The notes under the pieces are model-generated. The model saw only the letters and a program-made list of their open reading frames with translations, had not been told where the DNA came from and did not search any database. From the NCBI GenBank assembly GCA_007844125.1, contig CM017561.1, forward strand, positions 36,538,862-36,602,861: a stretch of DNA of 64,000 nt, in the 5' to 3' direction. Origin of the DNA: Sinonovacula constricta. Lineage: Eukaryota; Mollusca; Bivalvia; Cardiida; Solecurtidae. The translations under genes were made by a program, and so were the position numbers. Of this stretch, positions 34,701 to 46,700 are shown piece by piece (within the stretch, counting starts at the first letter, position 1; each line of letters starts with the position of its first letter).

Positions 34701-37700
34701 GGAAGCTGACATCAAACAAGAAATACCATCAAAGATGATGAATACCCCTAGATATAGATTTTTCTTAGTTACTGTGATTATGTAGGACCACATGTTCATG
34801 TTAGATTAAAGTTTTTAAAAAAAATGATTCACACAAAAAATATCAGACAAAAAAAGTCAGTAAGACAAATACAGGGACACAATTTTATTTAATTACATCA
34901 ATCAAGGCGTGTCAAGAATATGGGCAAGTAGCATTGATACTTAATGGTTACAAAAAAAAATCCAATACTGGTGAAGGATTCTTCAATTCAGGCCAAAAAA
35001 ACTAGACCTTTTTTAATATATGGCTTGGCCCTTAGTCAAAATTAAGAAATGATCTTTGGAAGCAATAAAGAATGAAGCAGTATTTTCAACTCTTTATAAT
35101 ACACAAGCCTTGAAATCATCAATTTTCAACTTAATATTGCCAGATTTAATATGGGTTTAAAGGTCTCAAAACTGAGAGTACCCAATTCCTAGGCATATTA
35201 AAATCATTTCAAAAGCAAAAATTAATAATTTACTATAATAAATTAATTCAGAATAACTATTAACAAGGTAGATCAATAAGACAACAAGATAAAACAAGAA
35301 TGATAAAAGCAGATTAATATACTGAAAGACATGACCCTTGTATCACCTCCCCATATACTTTGTTCAAATGTATAAACATCATATGCCTATTCTGTGAGCC
35401 TGTTTGTCAGCCTGCCATCTACCAGTGCACTCACCTCTTGACCTTTCTTGTAGTTGGGCGGTGATGACAGTTTGACATTTGAAATATCTGAAGTAGGTAC
35501 TTTGGCCTTGATTGGGTGTGGCCGCAGCTTCTTGTATGTGCCATTGGACATCATTGCCTGGTTGACTGTATTGATAGCTGTCTCAGCCTTGGCTCCCAGG
35601 GGCTTTCCATGCCAGTTCAACAGGTCCTCAACATCTAAATTCATGGTGTAAAGTTTATTAAGAGAAAATACAAGTTATTTAATAAAATATAGAAACCAAA
35701 TTAATTTGACAACCTGAGAATGAATATGAACCGATAATGTTGGAGAATGTGGTACAGGAGGTGAACATTTTTTGCTTGCTGATTTAAAAGCAACACAACT
35801 TAATCATTGTGTTGAAGTTTAGATGACAAAATCTTTATCCGATAATGAGAGGTTTCAAAGGAAACAAGTTTGGCATTTATATGAGAGAATGTCAACTACT
35901 CTAACATCATGTAAGTTAAACAGAAACACTACCGTATTTTATGGGCAATTGCACTATTTGAAAAGGAATTATTCAATGGGAAAATATAATTCTTTAAAAA
36001 TATTGATTATTTGATCAAAACATTGACACTTTTAAAAAACAATAGGTTTACAATATTCAGCATGTCACATCTGAGAAAAAAAATGTAAGATTTGATTTCC
36101 AATATGGCCATTCCAAAATGACACTTGTTTGTGAGAGAAGTAAGTTACCTGGGAAGCCTCTGCCTTTAAATGTCTTGGCTATGATACAGGTAGGCCTGTC
36201 CTTGACAGTGGAGGCATCGTGCAGAGCCTTACACAGTACTTCCACATCATGGCCATCCACCACATATGTGTTCCAGCTGCATGAAATCATGGGATTTACA
36301 GTTAATATATATTTTGTTTGTTTATTATTTCATTTATTCATTCGTATTTCATTTATATGGAGACAGTGTCCACTTGAAGCAGATATAGTGCTGCCTTCAC
36401 TATGTATAGCATGCTGTGAACACCTGCCACGATACCACATCCAGTCACATTATCCTGACAATGGGCCAACCAATCATGGAACTATCCTTACATTTGCTTG
36501 AGCGTTAGCAAGGGAGTTTAACCACTACCATTTTAACGACTTTGGTATGTTGCCGCCCGGGATCAAGCGGCCTTCCGAACCTGAAGATGACCCTCTACCG
36601 ATTGTGCTTCCAGGGCCGGTTTAACATAAGTGAATTGACGGGTTAAAACATGGTCAACAACATGTGTTTAAGCAAGATATATATAGAAAGTAACTTCAAA
36701 TAAGTGCATTTTGAGTTGTAATCAATGATTGGTTAAAACAAGTTTTTCTGTGTGGGGAAACACTGGGTTCATAAAGTGTGTTAACAATTTGATTTCCAGC
36801 AGGAAAACATAATAGGAAATATCTTGAAACAACTATTTTTTTAATACCGATATTGTCAATTGATTGATAGATAGCAAAATCAATAAAAGCACAAAAGGTA
36901 GAACATCAGCTCTAGGTATGGCCCTGGGCTCGATCCTGGACTGTGTCATACCTAAGTCATTATAAATGGTAAATGTATAGATCCCTCGCTAAAGCTCTAG
37001 CAACTATAAGAGCTTTTGCATGACAGGTCATCTCCATTTCAGATGAATGTGACTGGGTGTGGTATCAGGCCATGTGTTTACAACATGCTATACACAGAAA
37101 AGGAAGCATGAAATCTGTCTCAAGTGAACACAGTTTCCAAATAAATACAGCTGGTGGAACAATAAACCCAACAAATAAACAATTGTACCGGGCTAATAAC
37201 AGACCCCAAATTCTAATGGCTGCTTGTTTGCATTCGTTAGCTGGAGAAATGCCTTACACACTATGGTTGACACTAAAGTTGCCCATCATGATGTTTTGGA
37301 AGTACAAAGTTAGGAATCCCCAAAAGTGATAAAAGTTTTGATATTAATGAAAACATGTATATTAATCTGTTGTAAACATAACTGACATTATCATTTTGTA
37401 TGTTATGTATATTGTATCATTTGAAAGCCTTGTTTTTTGCATAATATTGTATCATAGCTTGATAACACAATGCAAAGCTAATGCTGACCAGTTCACAGAG
37501 TTACATCAATTTAAGTCAATCATGATAGCATTAATCAAAAAAACAGTCTGGGCAGATTAAAGCCAGGGCATGCATTACAGCTATTATATTATATATATAT
37601 TTAAGGCAGCTTGATCTGTTATTATGGCCAATTTTGAAACCTGAATGCTTTCTGCTTGCCCAGGCAATAAATGATTTTGTCAGTAAATTTTTAATATATA

Positions 37701-40700
37701 GTTTGGTTTTGTATTCTAGGAAAATATATTAGACTGTGGCAGGGTTAACTAAATATATCAGTCTGTCTGACAATGATCCAGGAAAACAATATAACTCAGG
37801 CAAACTGTTCCACTTCAGTTACTTTTTTTAATGTCTGCCAAAAGACCTTAGAGCAAGGATAAATTCTAGTACCAGTAGTCAGGAGAAATTTCTATAAATT
37901 ATCTCAATGTCCAACAGACTTTCAAGGTCCTGAAATTATACCTCAAGGTCCAGATAAAACAGACATGTTCTGGTTATTTTATGGATCAATGTTTGACATG
38001 ATTTTTATATTTCTAACCCAAATGCCTTGGCACGGGCAGCATATGTCTCTGTGTCATGCTGAAGCTGAGTGGGTTCACTCTGTCCCAGACGGTTCACATC
38101 AAAGAAGGTGACTAGGTTGTCCAGTTTGTAGTGGCTGGCAAATGACATGGCCTCCCAGATAGATCCCTCAGCGCTTTCCCCATCTCCCACCAGGCAGTAC
38201 ACACGATAACTAGAGATAACAATAAAAAGAATAATATGCATGGTAACTTATATGCACAAGATATATCCTGTTACTATTCTAGTGATCAATTAACAAGTGG
38301 TTGATACCTGTGTTTAATACATCAGTAGGTGTACTGATTACAGGGCATAAACAAAAACAATCTTACACAATTTGTTATTTGTTATTAAGGTGTGTGAGAT
38401 TTAAAGGTAAAAAAAAGACATTAATGCAAGCATTCTTGATGACTTGAACTTGTTTCGCAAAATCTTGTGACTATTGCAAAAAAAAAAGTAATGCCTTAAT
38501 CAAATGAGCTAGTCCTATAAGTTGCAATGCAAATTTTTTTTTAAATGAAAAAGCTCATTTTAAGGAAAAAAAATTCTGTGTGAACTGAGTTGAGGAGTAA
38601 AAGAGCAGCTATTTTTTAATATAATGTTCCTTCAGTTTAACAAACACTTAAAGTAAACACTTCAACTAACTCATCAGACTCATGAAGAAATCTTTTTGTC
38701 TTGCCAAAAAGCTAGAAAAGCATTCTCCTCTATTTTCTTCTAGTTTAGGACAATCCCAGAAATGAATATGAAAATGACATTTCTCCACTGTTTAAGAACA
38801 ATTGGCACAATCTTTTTGTAATAAAGTCAATATATTATGGTGCCAAAGGAATGACTAATGTGAACAATCAAACTCATTGGAATTTTTATTTAACCAAGAA
38901 CCTTAGTCAAATCTTTGACTAAGTAACTTACCCAGTCCAACAGTTAGACATGTGTTTAAATGAGCAGGAAGAATTTAGAACACTTATAAACTCAGACTAC
39001 TTAAAAACTCACTCAGATTTGTCAAAGTATTTGCCTGTGTATGCCATCCCAGCTGCACAGCTTAGACCTTGGCCCAGGGATCCTGTGGCCACATCAATGA
39101 AGTTCAGCCTCTGAAACCACCAATGATACCTGAATTTCTGATATATCAACCATATAATAAAATGCACAATGCTGACAAGGTCAGGAAAAAAAAATAAGAA
39201 TGTCATTGGCATTACATAAAAATATGAAATGTTATGGCAGAGGCACTATTAGATATAGCTTGAATAGCTATTTATTAGTAACGACATTAAATATGAAATT
39301 AATGTGACCTTCTTTATTGCTCTTATTGTCCCACCAACAACATTTTAAGTATGGAGAGGATGTCCAGATGAAGCAAATATAGAACTGCCCTCAGTGTGTA
39401 AAGCATATGGTTTACATGTGATGTGATAGCACACTAAGACCAATTATCTTGACACCAGGTCCAGCAGTCATAGAACTACCCCAATATATGCTTTACCACT
39501 CAGATTTTTAATAACTAACGTATGTTGCAGTCTGGGAATCTGGTGTCGAGAGCAGATGCCTTGTTTGGTTTTAATGGTCTATATTCACATCTTACCAATA
39601 CGCTTATAAAGTGACCTCTATTGTGAATGAGGGTCATTGATGGCAGAAGACCTCCACAACTACTCATATTAATTCCAGATCAGAAAATCTCCTTATAAGC
39701 TGTGAAAAAGCAAGGGAATTCTGTACCAGCATCATGTTTTATACTTTGCCATATTTGAAGTGTCTTTCATGCCTTGGGCAATCTACCTTCTGCAGAACTA
39801 TGTCTTAAGGCCCAACTATGTCTTAAGGCCTTGAGCAATCTACCTTCTGCACAACTATGTCTTAATGCCTTGAGCAATCTACCTTCTGCACAATTGTGTT
39901 TTAAGGCATAGGGCAAGCCTTGGACCATCTACCCACTGCAATATGTATCAAGTGCGTAAAACAACATTGTATTATTTTGTCAGTGATTTGGCTTAATGTA
40001 AAAAAGAAAAATTCCAGATGTATCTACACAAGCATTACATTTCAACCTGTCATGATACAAAGTAATGTTTAACATGCAATTGACCAACACAACAAGAATC
40101 CGGTTACAAAAGATCCAGCAAAGTATTTTGGTCCTCCATCCTATACCTCTTACTAGGTCAAGGTTTTTAGCACCTATTTAAAACTTACATTCCATTTACT
40201 GCCTACACAATCTTGGTGTAGTGTGTCTCTTATGAAGTTCTGTTAACACTTACTGGTGTAGGGTGACCCTCGAGGTCAGAGGTCAGTTTTCTCAGGTTCA
40301 GAAGGTCTTTAGGGTCAAAAAGACCTGCCTCAGCCCAGGCTGCATAAAGGATAGGTGCTGCATGGCCCTGCAAATAAATACATTGTAATAATAATACAAA
40401 TATGCCTCATCAAATTATTCAGTGGCTATGCAACTTACATTCCAGCAAATTTGTCAAAATAACATGTTCCACATCAAAGATAATGAAGCAAACACCTGTT
40501 AAAAGAAATGAATATACATATTTCAAAAAAGTGGGGAAAAAGGGTATTTAATAGGCTTCTGTATGTATTGCTTGTTTTGGGTTTTCCTTCTCAAATACAT
40601 GTGAAAAATATCAAAGTTATGGCTGACACACCAATATAAATATAGCATATGTAGCCATTTATACAGAATGAACTTAAATGTGAACCCTTACTTGGTCTTA

Positions 40701-43700
40701 ATGATTGTACATGTAAATGATTTGAATGACACACTGTCAATTGTATATCTGTTGACTGAAGTACAGTAAATAATATATGTTATGTATAAGACATGAAAAT
40801 GTGATGGACACAGAGATGTATGTACAGTGCAACTGCTATATGCTGCCCTTCCATGTCATAAAATAGTAATATAATGTAAAACTAAACATTATTGGGGGTT
40901 TTTAACTTCTATACAAAGAATCAACAGAGCAACTCAGTATTTTATAACTAGAATCAACATTAGTTGATTGTCTCAATTAACCATGATTTTCCGTGGTGAA
41001 TTAGAATATATGGAGACACAAGAAATACATCCATGCCATACATGAAGAACAGACGTGATTAATTGTTATCATTCAGTTAAATTTGGATATTACAGTTCAG
41101 TAGCTCTTAATTTCCTTATGTAATGGAACATGTTTAAACACTTATTTTTTTCAAACTTGTAATTATGATTGTACAAAATTATTTCTATGTCAAAACTAAA
41201 AATCTTATAAAAAAAATAGGCTGTTTTTCTGAAGTTGATTCATAAAAACCTTGTAGGCCACCAGCAACTTTGAATCTTTTGTTTTTAAAAAGGTGTATTC
41301 ACATGGCCTGTATATCAAACACACAGGAGTGGGGAGGTACACAGCTTATGTCAGGACGTTGATACAGCTGCATGTAGCCTGGACAATGTGCCAATTTCCT
41401 GCTTGATAGGCCACTAGACAAACAAACACCAGTGTGATTGACCTCTACCTTACATGAACATGTTCTGTCTAGCCAACAAATCTGGGTTCTCTCCTAGTCC
41501 TTCACATCAGTAGAATGGTAGTACGCACCAACATGAAGTTGTCCATGACCTTAAATCTACCATTGGTCAATAATACAGCTAAAAGGAAAAAGATCCATTT
41601 GGATACACTTCTCTTCCTCCTGCTCCCATTATTAATGTTTAAAAAAGTGCATATAGTCTGCAAACAATATTCACCATTAAAGAAAAGGATCAAGTAAATA
41701 TCAGTGCATCTAGAATGGGGTTCAATCCTACAATCCTTCAGTCTTATGAAGACCAAAACCAATTAAATGCTACCTGTTCTGTGATATCATGCAGTGACCA
41801 CTTATTATGGCATTACTAGAAGTTACTTTATTTTTTTCACCATTTACACCAGTCTTAAAGCAAGATTTTTGTACAATGGGGTAATCTAGGAGAAGCTTTT
41901 TCTCCAAAAAAGTATATGTGAGCAGGAAGGTGGTTTTATGGCTATACCCCCAATCGAACCATCTGTGATACAAACCCTATTTCATAGGCTGACTGCAGTC
42001 TGAGGAGGATCTGCACTCTTTCCTGCAATCTCTAGCAATATGTTTTGTTTTCTGTGCCAGTCAATTTGGGTCAAAATTCGGCCTGATCACCCTCAATGAA
42101 TGTTCATTTTGTCCATTTAAACTGCCTTAAGTACCCTCCAAGTCTTGAACATTCATAAATTTGAACAGCTATATGTGTTGTTTCTTCAGGACATATGCCG
42201 TCAAGACAAAAAAGAAACCATATGTGCATATGACAATACAAATCACTACATAATAAAATTTACATAACAGCACTGAATGCTGACAAACTTTCCACCCAGC
42301 AGCCCTTGAACAACATACTTTTCACCTTCGGTAGGACCAACAACCTTTCCCCCAATAGTGAAAAAACACTGTTTTACACACAGGTAATTGTCAGCAAATA
42401 ACTAAGATTCAGCACTGCTTGTTAATACATAGAGCATGATGTGGCTTAAAGTGTCCTAACTCAAGTGAAAGTTGTAATACACCCTATTTGATTTATTAGT
42501 TTTATTAGCTAGATGACCTACAAATCAATTTCATAGAAGCCTGCATTGATGACATTGCACTTCACTGGACCTTTACTGAAGAGTTCAATGTATGGCATAG
42601 CTAATACACAGTCCGTCACAAATCTTAAAAAATCTTAATGAAATTGGGTTTAATAACCTGTAGGGCAAAATGCAGCAACCATAATTTTTGAATACTTTAA
42701 ATAGAACTTAGTAAAACAAACTATGTATAAAGGTTATATCCAGCAGTTTAGACCAGATTTTTCTCTGAAATAACCATACAAATTGCTGCCTTTTTAGATC
42801 CCACAAAATGCTATCTATTTGAAAAGTGCAGCATAACACCCCACTCTTCAATAATAACATGTACTTTCTACCTGAGCAACACTGCACAGTAAGCTATTTT
42901 TAAAGTAAGAAAACCATGTGGCCACTTACTTTCGGGACCATGTTAAAGCATCATATGGGTCATCCGTTCTGACATGAGAATCTATTTGCCAGCATTTTTG
43001 CTGAAACTGTGCAGTGACATTTCTATCATTATAGCACAGGGGCACTTATGAGGCCTAATGCTGTCCCCTTAGCCCCGAGCGGTTAGGAGAAAAGCCACTA
43101 CAACCAACTTTAAAGTCTTAGGTATGACCCGGCCTGGGTTTGAACCTGCAACCTCCCAATCCTCAAGCCGATGCTCTACCAAAAGAGCTTTTGCGGCCGA
43201 TTTAAGAATCTATCGTTAGGTAAAATCTATTTTGTGCTTATTTATAGATTTGGAAAATATTAACATTACTAACTTTTACTACTAGTATTGTCTACCAATT
43301 AAGGTTGTGTTCAAAATCATCTTTATTTAGACTAAAATGTGAGTGCATGCAGAAATTATACCCATTTTCACAAATAAGGGTATGGTTTTGTTTAATTGTT
43401 TGTTTTGTTTTGTTTTTGAAATACATTGCAGCGACCATTTATGATCCTTGTAGCAACGTCTAGCTTTTTGGTTGAGGAAGACCCCAGACATATGTCTAGC
43501 TAGAACCACTGGAACACCACAAGTCAGCTTGAAGACCTTCCCACTTTAAGTCCTTCGCCATAAACGGGATTCGAACCAATGCGGTCAGAGGAGTTAAAAA
43601 TCAGCAAATCTACCACTACGCCATGGGCATGCCACTTTGTTAATTGTATTTGATACTGGTTAACTGTCAGATACCACTTTTAAGATGAGAATAAAAAAGT

Positions 43701-46700
43701 TGGTAAAATAGTAAGACTGATAGTCATCAAGCTACTCAAGCAAAAAAACTCCTAGTCTGCTGAACACAGATTATTCAGGTTCAGTCAAAAGGTAAACCTT
43801 TCAATCAGCAAGCTCCTAGTAAAAGTGATCTGATCAGGATCTGCACCATGTGCTGCTGAGTCTTTAACAATATGTCCTGGCACCTTTGTATCTAAATGTA
43901 AGCTGATGACTAAGAATTAAGATGGATTTTTAACAAATCTTAGCATGACAAGGGCTAAGATTCAGCCGTGGGAATCTGATAAGACATTCACTCAGGCAGA
44001 TCTAGTCAATTAATAATTCAACAATTATGGTATTTTTAGCAACACAGTTATTTTGACAATGATGATGATATTTGGCGAAGTGATTCTCAGTGATGCAAAC
44101 CCTAATACAAAATATTCACAAGTGTCATCAAAGAAACATATTTGATGTAGTTATTGCTGAGTAATCATTTCTCACTTATTAATTCTTAAAGCAAATTTGT
44201 CACAGTTTTACCTAGGTGCAAGACACAAAGAAAAGCACAAATAATACTTCATATGTATTTAAATTATTACACAACCATTGAGCCAATCAGAATATTATTT
44301 TATAAAATGACATACCGGTTTTAAAACGACTTATATTACCACTGGTATATTTTGGAAAAATACATGGTTGTTGAGCTAAAAATAGCTGAAAAGCATTGCA
44401 GCATTTTTTATATTCCCAATCTGAAGACAATTTTTTACAGGATGCCTCTGGTGATAAGAGGTGAAATCTTGTTTCATTTTTCCTTGTGATTCAATACCAT
44501 TTTGCTTCTTTTAAAACAAAAATTTAAAAATTAAAAAAATACAAATATGATCAAGATTGACTAAACAGCTTCAACAACATTGAATTTTTCATGAAATTTT
44601 AAATATCTAACTGCATCATTTTTCCAGTACAGAACATTTTAGCTACAATATGTAAGAAAACAGTTGGGATCATGATAAAAATTAGGCCCTACAGGGAGCT
44701 TGCTGGTATAAGTTGACCCATGATTGTAATGAAATTGTGTAAAGGAGGGACAACTACACATTAACTTGGATAATTTCAATGATATTGAAGACTCTTGAAA
44801 AGTATTCAAGTATAAAAACATTCATATTAAAGGTGGTTTCCAACAGTTTGGACCGAAGATTTTTTCCCAAATAACCCAATCAGTCATTGTTACCTAAAAA
44901 GGTCATGCAAAATGCTGTGTATTGATTCCGTAGATATTTGTGAACAGCACACTCGTCATTGAAAACAGGTCTTTCCTAACTGAGCCACGCTGCATAGATA
45001 TTTTTAGGTAGCTATTTTTAAACTAAGAAACCCAAGTGACAACTTACTTTTGAGAACAAGTTATATCGTCATCCGTGAATTCTGCTCGGACGTCGATATC
45101 TACTTTAAGCAGAGACCACTTACAAGTTTCTTGATAAATTTGGGAAAAATGAATATTTAGAGTGCTATTGGTACAATATATAGAAGCTTACAATATAGGC
45201 AGTGTTCCAAATCGTATTTACTTAAGACTAAAGTATGAGTTTAAGAAGAAATAATGCCTCAATTCCCTAAAAACAGTGGAAAAGATGTTGTTAAGTGCAT
45301 TTGATGCCAGCAAACTGTAAGATATCCCCTTTAATGAAGATCATTTATCTAAATTCATTCTGGACAAGGACATAAGGGTATTTAGATAAACAAGAGTTAC
45401 TTGTGGTTTATGACCCATGTCACAAATGATTATATCCTGGTTTGGTTTAGTACGGGCTTGGTTTATTACCACAGAAGTCCAACAAAAATGAGCTGTAAAT
45501 ATCCATTAATGGGGTTTTCTATCTGACTGATAAAGTGAAAAATCATTATTTGAATACCTACATGTCTCATGGCTAACACATGTTGTAATGTTCATTGTGA
45601 ATTACAAATATGATAACAAGTATATAAGAAAAGAAAATCATTATAATAAATATGTTTAACTTCTCTAAATATCTACACATATTGATAACCTTACTTCATA
45701 TAACTGGTAAATTAACAGTTTTTCATCACTCTACAGGATTGTCCTTAAATGGCATTTAAACATATGGACATATGAAATATTACCACGTAATTACTTAAGA
45801 CACCTTCCTAATGATGGGACACAGTAATACATCAATGAAATGTGTTACAACTTACATGATGTAATAACTACAACATGCCCAACCCCAGATTACAACACAA
45901 CCAGTGAACAGGATGTTTGCGATTTAAATCACCTTGTCATACCATAAAGCGACACAGAGAGAGAGAGAGACTTCCATATATGATACAGGCCTTTCAATAT
46001 TAAAGACAGTTATTCATACATTCTTTACCTGGAGAAAATTCTATGTTATCAAAGTTTTCTCAAAATCATTTTCTCTCTTAGTGCTATCTCCTGCGTGTAT
46101 TGGTATATGTTATACTGATATAAACTCTCTTGATGGTTCATGCATGCTCCAATCTTAGTGTAATTAGGTGTGACAACTGATGGACAGTCTAAGAACATGT
46201 TTTCCTGATTTAACTTTAGAAATTATTCACATTAACTGTAAAATGGATTTTTTAAAACAGTCATACTTTGGTATTCTCTAATGCCAATACATAAAGTGTA
46301 CAGCTAATCTTTAGAGCATCTTAATTTACATGAACAGAGTGGAAAAGTACTGACTTAAATCTTTGCGTGTTTTTTTGGAGAAGGAGGGAGGTATCAATTT
46401 TCATCATTACAGTAGCAAGATTTTATTTTACTTCAAAATTAGATCTGAAACCTAAACCTAATACTTTCAAAGGTAAATAATACTGAAAACCAGCAGACCA
46501 AAAAGCAGTGTAACAGGATGTTGAAGTTTTTCCCTTTATGCTTTAAACCCCAAATGTATCTGACAACTGTAATGTCAGCTTTTATCTCTTCACAGTGCTT
46601 GACTAAATAATGGATACAGTACTCAGCAAACATGTGCAAATCAGCCGCTTGTTAGGTCTGAAACCATTTTCAACCGTCACGGCTCTCTACACCAGTGTCA

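Larger units (their letters stand above)
42731..43679 (-). mobile_element. TTAA-flanked MITE, copy 4, interrupted by two SINEs
   Basis: The left end is AGGTTATATCCAGCAGTTTA with a mutated flank (ATAA, 42727-42730). The right end, AACTGTCAGATACCACTT, is followed by TTAA (43680-43683). Internal blocks such as GGCCACTTACTTTCGGGACC match copy 3 in the same (reverse) orientation. Removing SINE B (42986-43204) and the SINE A region (about 43465-43640) brings the length to about 550 bp, near the other copies. Confidence 0.75.

Noticed and set aside
41502..41973. Overlapping 60-86-codon frames on both strands in TKT intron 2
   Set aside because: No splice context or motif. Typical chance frames in a long AT-rich intron.
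43562..43640. A true tRNA gene on the minus strand
   Set aside because: A and B boxes are good, but the acceptor-stem pairing is poor and the sequence continues directly into the SINE A body seen at two other places.
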